64,000 nt of DNA from Epithemia pelagica (Eukaryota > Bacillariophyta > Bacillariophyceae > Surirellales > Surirellaceae), in assembly GCA_946965045.2 (NCBI GenBank), contig OX337229.1, positions 3,038,001 through 3,102,000 on the forward strand, written 5' to 3'. The position numbers were made by a program, and so were the translations under genes. Positions 20,821-30,390 of this stretch are shown in pieces. Numbering within the stretch: position 1 is the first letter of the stretch; every line of letters starts with the position of its first letter. The notes beneath the pieces are model-generated. The model saw nothing but the letters and a program-made list of their open reading frames with translations. It was not told where the DNA came from and did not search any database.

Positions 20821-21891
20821 TGTGTCTGGCCGTCCTCTCGCGTCGGGCGCGCCCGGCTTGTCGGGAGAATGACTCGACGGGCAATTGTCTTGTCGGGCGT
20901 GCGCCCTCCTCGACCATTGCCCTCGTCGTCATTCTACCCTCCGCGCCGGGCGGTCCCTCCTTGAAAGGACTCGACACCGGGAAGTATTAATACTCCCAGT
21001 ACTAGGATAGAAAAGAACCTAAACTAACATCCACACTCTTTGCTGTTTATCCAATCTGATCATTCGATATTGGAGAGTTCTTGCTTGGGCCTTATGAGTT
21101 TGTCCAAAGATTCAAGGGCTTATAGTATAGCCGTTTGATAAGTAATAATAATGAAACTTACCCAACCACGCTGTGAACAGGAACACTAATAATTCGAGTG
21201 CACAATGTTCAGGTTGTACTAGTACGAGTACGAGTAACTCGCGTACGGGTACTCGTAATCTACTCGTTATTGAATCGGAAAGAAGCGACCTTAATACGAC
21301 CGATGAGCGGTGATTGGAAATGCCAGTACCCACCAAGCATCATAATTATGTTGGTTAGCAGAAGTAAGGTAAACTAGGTAGGCGCACGAAGTAGGACAGT
21401 CAAGTCGTTCAATATGCCATCATCATGGCATTCAATATGCCAATGAAAGAACCGTTGATCAGATTTGCTCTGGTTCCTGAAGCAAAAAATGGCAGAGGAC
21501 GACGAGCTTCTTCTCTGAGAACTGAGAATGGTCAAATTCCTTCAAGCCATGCACTTCTTCCTAACCTTTCGTAGTCACCATCTGTGCCAACTGGTTACCG
21601 TACGTGTCATCCAACAAATTGTTTTGGCTTCTGCCTATCCAGCATTCAGAGCGCTGGAGAAGAAAAAGACTGTCGTTTTATCAAAGCGGTGTATCGAAAA
21701 AGTGCGTTCTCGTTCATGTTCCTATACAGGCCTAGATCAGCGTTGGTTGCACCCAGTATACATTCAGCCAATCTTGCCCAGAGGCTTCATTCAATCAGTT
21801 AATGCATAGCCATGACGTGCTTCTGTTGTGTGATCCTTTGCTTGTTTGGATCAATCGATACAAAGTATTCCGCTTCCGGCAAATTGAGTTC

Positions 21892-22410
21892 TCAGTATTT
21901 CACACGGCTGTTCCGTTTGTTTGCCACACCCTTACTCTTCGACGGCGACAATTTCTGCTTTGGAGCTACCACTTTGTTTCTTGCCCTCCGTCTGTTATTG
22001 ACCTCAATCTTTCGCGATGCTCGGCTTTGATTGACTTGCTCGCCGGATCCTCCTTGAATACTGCCAATGAGCGCACCAAGAAACTTGTCATCAGTTCTTA
22101 CTGAACCAGTCGGTCTCTCCAATGTTGTCTGCAATAATTGACCTGCATGCGGCTGTGAAGCACTAGTCGATTTCTGTCTACTTTTTTCCATTTTCTCTTT
22201 ACGTTGTTGTATAATCTCTTGCATTCGGATCTCTTCCATTTCTTGATACTCCTTATTTAGAGCCTCTTTTTCTTTGACCTGTAAGAGATGGAATGACGCC
22301 GATGTACCTTCGTCAGCGCCAGTTTTTCCTTCGTTTCCAAACTCGGACAGATCGAGTCCAGTTGCAAAGCAGGCTTCAAACGAACCGCGTCCATTGGTAT
22401 TGCTGGACAT
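21892..22410 (-). CDS. Small coiled-coil orphan protein
   Basis: Single exon, 172 aa from the ATG at 22410. Residues 45-80 form a charged helix of coiled-coil type (KEKEALNKEYQEMEEIRMQE...). A short ordered stretch with DDKFLGALIGSIQGG sits near 107-121. The C-terminal 45 residues are strongly basic (NNRRRARNKVVAPKQK). It could be a nucleic-acid or ribosome-associated factor, but no family was recognised. Composition is protein-like and it sits in line with its minus-strand neighbours, so the gene itself is credible. Confidence 0.6.
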   Translation of the reverse strand: MSSNTNGRGSFEACFATGLDLSEFGNEGKTGADEGTSASFHLLQVKEKEALNKEYQEMEEIRMQEIIQQRKEKMEKSRQKSTSASQPHAGQLLQTTLERPTGSVRTDDKFLGALIGSIQGGSGEQVNQSRASRKIEVNNRRRARNKVVAPKQKLSPSKSKGVANKRNSRVKY

Positions 22411-22779
22411 GGTGAATCCCTTATATTAGATCGCGTTGTCGATTGTCGTCGTCCGATGGATCTATTTTGGGTTATGGGCCATAACGCTACGTATCCGTGT
22501 CGTCTTTCTCCCACATAGCTATTGCTATGGCCAATGGCCATAGCTCATCAATGATTTTTTAGCTTGGAACAATGTACCTAATCCAGCAAGAAGGGCAGAA
22601 ATGAATCGGAATCAGTTCTTTCGCTCTCGTTTTGTTGTTGAATTTATCATTTAGGAGTAGCTAGCTTTTAAATTGGTGCCAGTAATTTGTATGATTGTAT
22701 CTTTTGTAGCTAGCTCAACAATAATCAATCATCTTTCTGCGCTTTTCTCCCAACCACAAAATTTGTTTCATCTCTACTT
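22411..22779. other. Intergenic region
   Basis: Spacer between two minus-strand genes. It holds a short perfect inverted repeat GCTATGGCC-AAT-GGCCATAGC (22524-22544) and a near match to the recurring motif (TTAGGAGTA, 22651-22659). No gene is seen. Confidence 0.4.
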
Positions 22780-23877
22780 CTAGTACGCAAGAACTTTCCC
22801 ACCCTCTCCCCATACGTTTCGTCTAGCACCAAGACGTGTGGTGGACGCCGACATGGCTCGTCGGCTAGAAACCGAGGACACGGATGACGGCGAAGGGAAG
22901 GGCGGGCGGCACGAGGCGGGCGAAGATGGGAGTGAGGTGGAAGAAGAGGACGACCGAACGCGATTGGCACTCATACTGCGACGGGGCAAAGTTTCACTCC
23001 TTGGACTTCGTACAATGACGCTGAAATCAGACTCTCCTTCCTTGTCTTCGCCGCGATTTCTCCAGCGCTTGCTACTGCTGCCACTGTACAACGATGAAGA
23101 CTTATCGTCTCTCGTCGACCGTGTTTCATGACTTTGCTGAGTAAGTTTGAGAACTTCAGCCGAGATCGATTCCAGAACGTCGTCACTGTTAGCATCTAAG
23201 CTGGAGATGCTGTTTTCTTTTGGGGTTGGTAAGCTCTGTGGACCTCCAGATGGAGAGGCCGGCGTAACAAAAGACAATCCCCGTAGGCCTTGGTCCTCGT
23301 CGTCGTCTTCATCATCGTCCTCGTGATAAGCCTTGGGAGAATGTGAAGAAACGGTGTTGTTTACCTGCTGAAGCGGAGATTTCGTTCCGCTCTTACGGAG
23401 CTGTATTAGCCCCTTGCTCTTTTCCTTCAATTCGACTGTTTGCTTACTCAGATCTGCTGTTTCATTCTCCAGCTTAGCCATGGCTTCTCGCATTCGACTG
23501 ATTTTGCGGTCGAGTTCAGCAATTGGATCCAGTGCAGTCCAGGAAGCCATATTCATGTCCTGCCTCGTCTTGGTTTTGTTTGTGCGGCTCATTTCGTCCA
23601 ATGTTCGTGGTGTAAGAGAAGGCGATCTGGATTCCATGATTGTGTCAACGTGAAGTGGCGAAGTACCAAGCGTGTAATTGAGATTATGTAGTTCGGCCTC
23701 CACACTCGTCGATGGGAACGATTCTTTTTGGTGTCTGGCATGACCTACAAGTTGCCGACTTCGCGCATTTGAAACAGGAGAGGCTGTGTAATTGCGAGCC
23801 GATCCAACGGAGCAGTCATCATCTTGGAGCTTTTTTAGTAGTTGAGTGGCCGCCAATGGCGAATTGGATCCTTTCAT
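22780..23877 (-). CDS. Coiled-coil orphan protein with Ser-rich basic tail
   Basis: Single exon, 365 aa from the ATG at 23877. Residues about 110-160 give a heptad-like helix (AELDRKISRMREAMAKLENETADL...). An acidic run DDDEDDDED follows near 190, then a Ser/Pro-rich tail with RRSMSANRV and RRAMSAST motifs, again of the RRxS type seen in its neighbours. The end is basic (LGARRNVWGEGGK). Likely cytoskeletal or scaffold-like by architecture; no function can be assigned. Confidence 0.65.
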   Translation of the reverse strand: MKGSNSPLAATQLLKKLQDDDCSVGSARNYTASPVSNARSRQLVGHARHQKESFPSTSVEAELHNLNYTLGTSPLHVDTIMESRSPSLTPRTLDEMSRTNKTKTRQDMNMASWTALDPIAELDRKISRMREAMAKLENETADLSKQTVELKEKSKGLIQLRKSGTKSPLQQVNNTVSSHSPKAYHEDDDEDDDEDQGLRGLSFVTPASPSGGPQSLPTPKENSISSLDANSDDVLESISAEVLKLTQQSHETRSTRDDKSSSLYSGSSSKRWRNRGEDKEGESDFSVIVRSPRSETLPRRSMSANRVRSSSSSTSLPSSPASCRPPFPSPSSVSSVSSRRAMSASTTRLGARRNVWGEGGKVLAY

Positions 23878-24563
23878 GATGAAATGACGCTAAAGGCAAT
23901 CAAGCGAGGTGCTTCGACAAAACAAGGATATGAACACTGCGTCTCATTCGAAATGAATGAGACTGCCACAACATGATCGATGGTCTTGATGGTGGTCATC
24001 TACGATAAATCGCACCGCCATTTGGCGATCGACGCGATTTCTGCAAGCGACTGAATTTCTCTAGAAAATCGCATATCCCACGGCCGGCAGACAGACCAAT
24101 CCTTATCCCTAAGCCAAAGTTACTTTCGCCGCAATTTTTTCCGTCTCGCGGTAGTCTACATAGTTTGGTGCATATCATCCTCTAGTTCGAGAAGGACAAG
24201 CGGTTCCATCAACATGACAATGTGATTTTGGCCGTGCTTGCTGTCCCTTTGACTCTTTCCAACTCTCTATTGACCATTCCTGGGAGATATCTCTCAATAC
24301 AAGTCTTCCTTAGAAGTCAAATGTTTCTGTCTCACATGTTCATTGCCCAAACTTTGTGAGTCTTTCTTATCAGGAAACAAGGCTAAGTCCAATTGTGCAC
24401 AATACAATATCCATGAATATTCGCTTTGAGTTTTTGACAAAATGCGTCTTTGACCTTCCTTCCATTATGTATACCATGCAGTTGCCTGTGTGGATGCTGA
24501 TGATGAGAGATGAATCAAGCAATGTTTACAATAGCAAGGTAATTGATCCGATTCATATCTATA
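23878..24563. other. Intergenic region
   Basis: About 690 bp between two minus-strand genes. The 336-nt open frame on the plus strand that begins here overlaps the next gene in antisense and shows no protein-like features. Probably the promoter of the 23877 gene and the 3' UTR of its neighbour. Confidence 0.35.
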
Positions 24564-25892
24564 TCATGTTCTGGGTCTTAATTCTGCCGAGTTACAAGAC
24601 GATCCGACAGATAACCTCTTTCGATTCGCTCCGTGTGAACTTCCACGTAAGGGATCGGTTCCACTTCCCAAAGAAGAGCTTGGTGCACTAAAGGAATTGC
24701 TTGTTCCCACCGATCCTCGTCGAGAGGCTCCAAACGATGAGCTTGTGGGTTTTGCTACTACAGTCGAAAAGGGTGTTGGTATCGTAGTTGTGGAGGACGG
24801 TACATGTGACGCAACAATTTGAACCGAAAACGGAGGACCGCTCGTGACAAAGTTGCTGCCGGTGTATCCACCCGTGGCGTTCACCCCAAACACCGAATTG
24901 TTCGATTCCAAAGAAGCTCTCCGTCTTGCCTTGTACGCACCGAACCCGGGGAGGTCGTTGTTTCCAGTAGAGCTTCGTCTTGTAAAGATGCGTCGGGTCA
25001 GAGACGAGTCTTGAAGCGATCTTCGGCGTCGATTCTTATTTCCATAGTCTGTAGGAACAGCGCCCATGGAAGCTCGCCGTCTTAATGTCTTCCAATTTTT
25101 CAAAACAATCGTTTGTTTTGGTGGTTGCGGTTGAATCAGATTATAATCGGAACTCCGTGTAGTACAGCTCTCCAGGGAACCTCGGCGGTGATGGGAAGAG
25201 GGGTGGAAGGTCAAACCTTGAGGGTTCAAACTGACCGATCGTACCGAACGATCATCCATGCCAGTTATGGAACTGCAATTGCTCATGCATCGTCGCGCTC
25301 GGAACTCATTGGGAGAGCGATGCAATCCTGCAAGTCCAGTAACACCCACACCACTGGAGCTGCGAGGGAGACTACATTTGGAAGAAAGGTGAGTCGGATG
25401 ATGACCCCCGTGAGCAGCTAGCGCAAAAGAATCACGCGCATAAGACTCAAACGAGAAGCTGTCCACTGTTGCGTTGTCGTCAGATCGCAACAATTCTAAC
25501 CCTGTGATTTCAATTTCTTCAAAGGAAGATTGCTTTCGTGATTTCAGTTCATACTGAGCACCATATTGAACCTGATGTGGCTCCTTGAGTTTCGTGGGAG
25601 GGGACGCCTGTGTAGGAAACGGCGGTGGAGGAAGCGGCGATTGGGTTGCTGACGGTGGTGATCGAGTTGGTGACCGGGTGGATGTTGCTCGTGCGGTCGA
25701 TTTGGCCGTTGTTGGTCGTGGTTTGGATGGTGACTGTGGTAGCGAGGATGTTCGGTGCACGGAACGAGACGGACTCAATCTCTTCGGAGCTTTCGTTTCC
25801 ACGTTTTCAGTTGCTGAGAACCATGATAACATGACAGGGCCCGAGGCCGTCGTCGAAGCCCTTCGTTTCGGCTTGAACGGAGTTGTCGTCAT
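24564..25892 (-). CDS. Orphan RRxS-rich disordered protein
   Basis: Single exon, 442 aa from the ATG at 25892. The N-terminal 100 residues are P/S/T/R-rich (SPTRSPPSATQSPLPPPPFP). A short ordered segment with FEEIEITGLELLRSDDN lies near 125-140. The second half has many basophilic kinase-type sites: RRRASMGA, RRRRSLQD, RRSSTGNN, RRRASLES, RRGSVGTS. The style matches the 18526-19608 protein. No catalytic or binding domain was recognised. Confidence 0.65.
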   Translation of the reverse strand: MTTTPFKPKRRASTTASGPVMLSWFSATENVETKAPKRLSPSRSVHRTSSLPQSPSKPRPTTAKSTARATSTRSPTRSPPSATQSPLPPPPFPTQASPPTKLKEPHQVQYGAQYELKSRKQSSFEEIEITGLELLRSDDNATVDSFSFESYARDSFALAAHGGHHPTHLSSKCSLPRSSSGVGVTGLAGLHRSPNEFRARRCMSNCSSITGMDDRSVRSVSLNPQGLTFHPSSHHRRGSLESCTTRSSDYNLIQPQPPKQTIVLKNWKTLRRRASMGAVPTDYGNKNRRRRSLQDSSLTRRIFTRRSSTGNNDLPGFGAYKARRRASLESNNSVFGVNATGGYTGSNFVTSGPPFSVQIVASHVPSSTTTIPTPFSTVVAKPTSSSFGASRRGSVGTSNSFSAPSSSLGSGTDPLRGSSHGANRKRLSVGSSCNSAELRPRT

Positions 25893-26355
25893 GGTCGCTA
25901 TGCTGGTTCATTCAGATGTTCTTCGCCTGTCGTGATGCCGCTGCTGCTGCATTCACGTCGGTGCGTGTTTCGCAAGATAGGGTCGGAACTCGGGGAGCTA
26001 TGGTTTGTCACGTTTCGCACCATCTCTTATTTTTGCTTATTGCGCTACTACCGAACGTGTACTCATATTTCCAACATCCATGTACTCGTAATAACTTATA
26101 CTGATATACGTTTCGAGGACGAGTGGGAGTACGGAGTATGGAAGTTGACTCTTGTCTCCCCAAAATGGAAATTGGGCTATTGTGGGGATCCGAGTTTTTC
26201 TGGTTGGGAGTGTCGTCCTGACTCTGATCATGAGAGTGGAAAATAAACCCTACCAGTCTGCCCCTTCCAAGCCTAAACTCATATTATTGCCTTTTCCATA
26301 TGTTGACGATATGCGAAGACCCATACGGATATCTAAAGAAATGTGCGCAGACACA
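25893..26355. other. Intergenic region left of the transposon
   Basis: AT-rich spacer with one TACTCGTA (26083-26090). It ends at the left inverted repeat of the transposon. No gene is seen. Confidence 0.4.
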
Positions 26356-26381
26356 GGGACACCCGCTATTTTTGTAACCAT
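26356..26381 (+). repeat. Left terminal inverted repeat
   Basis: Begins GGGACACCCGCTAT and ends GTAACCAT. It pairs with 31401-31426 with a single mismatch at position 15. Confidence 0.85.
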
Positions 26382-26533
26382 AGTGCTTATGGACCTTGAA
26401 CAGAATATACCAAAAAGGGCGAAGGACGGACAAGCTTATTTTCTTTTTGGTACACTATAATAGAACAAAATACTTATCGACATTGATATTTCTGTATATT
26501 AGAATACATAGAGAGGAAAATACACGAATCGGA

Positions 26534-26726
26534 ACATTTGGCGAGGGTCGATACAACCCGATACAAACCATACAACTGGTCGAAACAACATCCGATACAA
26601 CCGATACAAATTCCGATACAACCCGATACAACCCGATACAACCGATACAACCCCGATACAAACGATACACGGGGGTCGATACAACCGATACAAATCGACG
26701 AAACCCCGATACACACACCCGATACA
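26534..26726 (+). repeat. Left subterminal CGATACA array
   Basis: Fourteen copies of CGATACA, mostly CCCGATACAAC, between 26549 and 26726, all on the plus strand. They are preceded by ACATTTGGCGAG (26534-26545), which recurs at the right end. Likely transposase-binding sites, as in other DNA transposons with subterminal repeats (inference). Confidence 0.75.
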
Positions 26727-26872
26727 ACAACAAGAATGAGTCTTCACAACAAAAATGAGCTTCACAAAACGAGATCGCAAAACACGTCGAAGTTATCGAC
26801 AACGATCGACGAAATGGAACACGACACAACAACCAACCTTTTTTGTCGCCAGGTAGTGGACAAAGAAAGAGG

Positions 26873-27487
26873 ATGAGCAAGCAGGTCTCTGTATCGAAGA
26901 AGGAGAAGGAGAAGGAGAAGTTTGTTGATTGGAGGAAATGCGAGGGGCGGGCGATCCTCATCGAGGATTTGGAGCCAGGTGGTCTGCTCTACAACATGAA
27001 CATGGTGCCGGCAGACCACCTTTTCAAGTTTTACAAGCGGCTCCCGGAGTTCAAAGGTGTCCCCTTCCAACAATTCAAGGCACGGCTGCAGGATCATCGA
27101 CGCCAAGCAGACTACGCGAATGAAAGGGCAAGAAGTGACGAAAGGGCCCTTATTCATGACAGAAGGTTATATCCAAGACAACAACACAACAACAAAGGTG
27201 AACTTGTCTTTGACCTTCACCCTGCAAAGCTGCTTCTTCGGCAGGATGTGAAGAATGGTGTGCACCTACGCTTGAAGCCATCCGAGCTTCAAAGGACACG
27301 TCCTGCCTACAGAGACTTTAAGCCAGCAATCTTCAAGCACCGCATTTACCAGGAAGCACGCCACCAACGTTTTTTCAACTATCTGGCACTGAAACGCGAG
27401 GAGGAGCAAGGACGAGGACCTGTTGTCCCCTGTGATGAGCTGCGACGACGACATGATTTGGCAAATCATATACAAGACTATACGTAA
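26873..27487 (+). CDS. Transposon ORF1, basic protein of unknown function
   Basis: 204 aa from the first ATG at 26873. It starts with a lysine-rich stretch (SKKEKEKEKFVDWRKCEGR), then a compact block with ILIEDLEPGG and LFKFYKRLPEFKG, then a charged helix (RRQADYANERARSDERAL). The second half is dense in basic and aromatic residues (LKPSELQRTRPAYRDFKP, FKHRIYQEARHQRFFNYL). It could bind the element ends or bridge transposase and DNA, but no domain was recognised. It converges with the transposase gene, with 45 bp between stops. Confidence 0.7.
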   Translation: MSKQVSVSKKEKEKEKFVDWRKCEGRAILIEDLEPGGLLYNMNMVPADHLFKFYKRLPEFKGVPFQQFKARLQDHRRQADYANERARSDERALIHDRRLYPRQQHNNKGELVFDLHPAKLLLRQDVKNGVHLRLKPSELQRTRPAYRDFKPAIFKHRIYQEARHQRFFNYLALKREEEQGRGPVVPCDELRRRHDLANHIQDYT

Positions 27488-27532
27488 ACAAATAGAAAAC
27501 ACAAACAAACTTTTCTCTACTTTAGACATTCA

Positions 27533-28522
27533 TTAGGGTTGAAAGAGATGAGAGCTGCCATTGTTCATGGCATATTGCAACGTAACAGCGACAGCTCGAA
27601 AGGCAAGTCCATGATTCGTGTCGCTGTGCCTCCAAGTTTGGTGCATGGAGGCAAAGGTAGACATTTTTCCGTTGAACGATTCGTGTCGCAGGCGGATGCG
27701 ACTCTTAATATTGTTTGCCATCCTTGAATCGTGTTGTGGGTTGGGCCAAGCAACCTTGTCGCGGAAAGCATTCTTGATGTAACCGCGATCAGCCACAACC
27801 TTTTTTCCATCCGCGAGGTGCTCCAGCACACCAGACCTCTCGAGCATCTCCTTGTCACCCATGCCTCCGCGCACTGGTCCAAAGATATCCACGACTTGCT
27901 GGCGATATGCACATAGAGTGATTTGATATTTCACTCCACCGTGCGCATGCTTCTGTGAGAAATTTCGTCGATCAAACGGAAGCAGTTCAGTCTTGTGCTT
28001 TCGTTCCCACGTTTTCTTATCAACACCATCCACAGATAGCGCGAAAATCTCCGAGTCAGGATTGTTCAGGTCGTGAGGCCAGAAAATTACCTTCTCCTCA
28101 AGCGCTGCGATCTTCCGAATCCATTTCCAGAGATTCTTGCCTCGGACGTTGCACGCACAAATTCGGAACCTGTCACCAAGCTGTACGCTGCTTCGAGGAT
28201 AGCTGTAGATAAAGAAATGCGCAACCATGAACATGCGAAAGCCTTTTTGTTTATCCTTAGTACTTAGCTTTGCCTCTTCAATTGTCGTATGGCACAAGTC
28301 ATACCACATGGTTGCAATTGTAAGAGGCACCGATCCATAGTGTTGTTGGAACTTGTTGATGCGTTGCTCCCTCGTCAGACGGCCATCCACGTCCAAGGAG
28401 AGATAAGCTAAGCCTCGCGTGAGAACCTCGTCTGGCTCGACCAGTGGCACCATCTTCTCTTTATGTTGAACAGTAGGAAGATTCCGATGCGACCAACTTG
28501 GGGGAAGGAAGACAGCCTTCAT
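27533..28522 (-). CDS. Transposon ORF2, DDE-superfamily transposase
   Basis: 329 aa, single exon, ATG at 28522. The catalytic core shows SEIFALSVDGVDKKTW (first Asp, D165 or D168), KKVVADRGYIKNAF (second Asp, D245) and RIRLRHESFNGKMSTF (Glu, E281), followed by WRHSDTNHGLAFRAVAV. This spacing fits a DDE/RNase H-fold transposase of the IS5 / PIF-Harbinger / DDE_Tnp_4 type, which cuts and joins transposon ends using two metal ions. The N-terminal 150 residues are probably DNA-binding and helical. The frame is intact with all three acidic residues present, so the enzyme may be active. Confidence 0.8.
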   Translation of the reverse strand: MKAVFLPPSWSHRNLPTVQHKEKMVPLVEPDEVLTRGLAYLSLDVDGRLTREQRINKFQQHYGSVPLTIATMWYDLCHTTIEEAKLSTKDKQKGFRMFMVAHFFIYSYPRSSVQLGDRFRICACNVRGKNLWKWIRKIAALEEKVIFWPHDLNNPDSEIFALSVDGVDKKTWERKHKTELLPFDRRNFSQKHAHGGVKYQITLCAYRQQVVDIFGPVRGGMGDKEMLERSGVLEHLADGKKVVADRGYIKNAFRDKVAWPNPQHDSRMANNIKSRIRLRHESFNGKMSTFASMHQTWRHSDTNHGLAFRAVAVTLQYAMNNGSSHLFQP

Positions 28523-28790
28523 GGCTCATTCCCTAGTAGTGTCACAAATTGGCGGAAAGGTGCTTCATCCCGAACACGAGTAGAAGGATCCGTGGGTCCA
28601 CACACACCAATCTGCCCTAAGTAAACTAAAATACTGCTTATGATCAAGCAATCAAACACATTCCTATGATATTAGTAGCTGTAGACAAACCAACGACACA
28701 AGAGGAGCATGTTGGATCAAGAGGGAATGGCTTGCGCTTCGCAAACCTGTCTACTTCTCTCGTTGATTGTTGGATCATTGATTTTCTATC
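28523..28790. promoter_or_regulatory. Shared divergent promoter inside the transposon
   Basis: 268 bp between the start codons of the transposase (-) and ORF3 (+). It must drive both genes if each is expressed. No clear TATA box or repeat was seen. Confidence 0.4.
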
Positions 28791-30248
28791 ATGACAGAGC
28801 AACAACATGATCATAAATTGGACGAAGAGAAGAAACCACCGCCAAAGAGGCCAGCCAAGTTCCCCGCTCCAGGTGGATTGCCGTTTGACCAAACAAGAAA
28901 ATTAATCAAGGCCATCGAAAAACAAGGCCAGTCGAGACACTCCTTTGATCTCCTTTCGTTTTGCAGTAATAATCCCACCGACTGGGGATTTGAAGGCTCG
29001 TTGAAGCGACGACAAGTACAACTTCGCTGGGGCAAGTGCAAGTCCCGGTCCATCCAAGCCTACGTCAACTACCTCCATCGACTGGGAGTTGATCCAAACG
29101 AGAAGACTCTCAAAGAACTTGAAAACAAAGAGTCAGGAACCATGGTGAAGAGCAACAAGATTTCCGACAATGACACTTACACCACTGATGTTGCCGACGA
29201 CGTCAGCCCCGAAGAGGAGCAGATGTACAAGGACGCTTATGGGCGCTTGTATGGTGATCAAGATTATGCTGCTGGCATGGCTGAGCAAGACGACGACAGG
29301 AAGCCAGCTCCCCGCAATCTCAACCGCACACCTGTGAAGGGAGGAGAATCACCGGCGGTGTTTCTTGGCAACGATGCCCACGATGCCCACGATCAGCAGA
29401 TGGGACAGGTAAACGCCTCCAACTTCTTCGCAAGTCCCAGCCCAGCACGCCACAACGTTGCCGCCGCTTATGCTGTCCCTGGTGTTGACCTCAATGGAGG
29501 TGATCCACCGCAACATGTCTTCGGGAGGGTGTCTCCACTTCTTTCTCGTATCCCTCCTCGTCCCCCACAACTGCCTAACGACGTGTTGCACCCATTTGTT
29601 CCGACAAGTTGGTTGGTGAATCAAAATGGGACGGTCAAGCACCCTTGGATAATCGCCGTCAACCATTTGTGTGCCGAACGTAACAGAGATTTCGACATTC
29701 AATACGTTGAAGGGATCGACCAGGACGAACTTTTCACTCGCAACGGCTTCCACTTACGCCGTTCAGTCCCTTGCCAGGACCATCATTTATGGGATGCGAG
29801 CATTCCCGACGATGTTTTCGGAGAAAGCTGGCGTGGTCGTTTAATCTCGATGAGGGGGCCGGCGCAGGACTTCTGGATCCGCGATCCCGAGCGGTACCAC
29901 AAGGACGAGAAGTTGTCCAAGATCAAGTGTGCCGCTACAAAGAAGGCCCATAGTGCTACTATGGTGGCTATTGAGGATTCTGACGATGGCAGCTACTGGG
30001 CCCACTATAGGTTTGCCTTTCACCCGTCTATCAAACTCGACAACCAGATTTTCTCCAAGGATGAGACTGTCATCCCTACGGAGTACAACCCCATCAAAAT
30101 GAAATCAAATGACTCAGAGAATGATTTCGGCCGTGATCTCCTTGGTATGACTATCTTTTGGCGCATTGCATGCAAGGGTGGCACCAAGATTGCCACCAAA
30201 GGCAAGAAGAATGCGGAGGCTGCCAAGAACATGTTTGGTGACTTGTAA
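28791..30248 (+). CDS. Transposon ORF3, large accessory protein
   Basis: 485 aa from the ATG at 28791. After a Lys/Pro-rich start (KKPPPKRPAKFPAPGG), residues 30-100 form a helical block (PFDQTRKLIKAIEKQGQSRH, then SLKRRQVQLRWGKCKSRS and IQAYVNYLHRLGV) that could be a Myb/SANT-like or other small DNA-binding fold. An acidic, flexible middle follows. The C-terminal half is folded and Trp-rich (SWLVNQNGTVKHPW, RRSVPCQDHHLWDASIP, DDGSYWAHYRF). Accessory Myb-like proteins are known from Harbinger elements, where they help import and target the transposase; the match here is by position and size, not by proven homology. Confidence 0.7.
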   Translation: MTEQQHDHKLDEEKKPPPKRPAKFPAPGGLPFDQTRKLIKAIEKQGQSRHSFDLLSFCSNNPTDWGFEGSLKRRQVQLRWGKCKSRSIQAYVNYLHRLGVDPNEKTLKELENKESGTMVKSNKISDNDTYTTDVADDVSPEEEQMYKDAYGRLYGDQDYAAGMAEQDDDRKPAPRNLNRTPVKGGESPAVFLGNDAHDAHDQQMGQVNASNFFASPSPARHNVAAAYAVPGVDLNGGDPPQHVFGRVSPLLSRIPPRPPQLPNDVLHPFVPTSWLVNQNGTVKHPWIIAVNHLCAERNRDFDIQYVEGIDQDELFTRNGFHLRRSVPCQDHHLWDASIPDDVFGESWRGRLISMRGPAQDFWIRDPERYHKDEKLSKIKCAATKKAHSATMVAIEDSDDGSYWAHYRFAFHPSIKLDNQIFSKDETVIPTEYNPIKMKSNDSENDFGRDLLGMTIFWRIACKGGTKIATKGKKNAEAAKNMFGDL

Positions 30249-30277
30249 GCCACCAATTCCTACGAGTGTTTACATGA

Positions 30278-30312
30278 TGAGTTTTTACATGATGAGTTTT
30301 TACATGATGAGA
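30278..30312 (+). repeat. Short tandem repeat after ORF3
   Basis: Two copies of the 16-mer ATGATGAGTTTTTACA and the start of a third, just beyond the ORF3 stop. Replication slippage is the likely origin. Confidence 0.6.
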
Positions 30313-30390
30313 GTTTCTACATTGACGAGTAGTTAGTAATCTTCCTTTATCCTATATTAGTTGAGAATTTGCATTGACCATGATGTTGCA

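Larger units (their letters stand above)
19609..21891. other. Gene-poor, repeat-bearing region
   Basis: About 2.3 kb with no convincing gene. It contains seven of the eleven TACTCGTA/TACGAGTA octamers located in the window, two CTAGGAGTA copies (19997-20005, 20077-20085), a 12-bp palindrome ACGAGTACTCGT (19879-19890), a foldback element (20594-20820) with a TGTGACACT tandem in its loop, and a GC-rich patch near 20830-20960. Two overlapping small frames at 21528-21809 lack protein-like features. Confidence 0.5.

Noticed and set aside
20754-20990. 78-aa frame in a GC-rich patch
   Set aside because: It overlaps the foldback repeat, and GC-rich DNA has few stops by chance.
21528-21809. Two overlapping small frames in a gene-poor region
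   Set aside because: Both are short and use different frames of the same DNA, with no conserved-looking segment.
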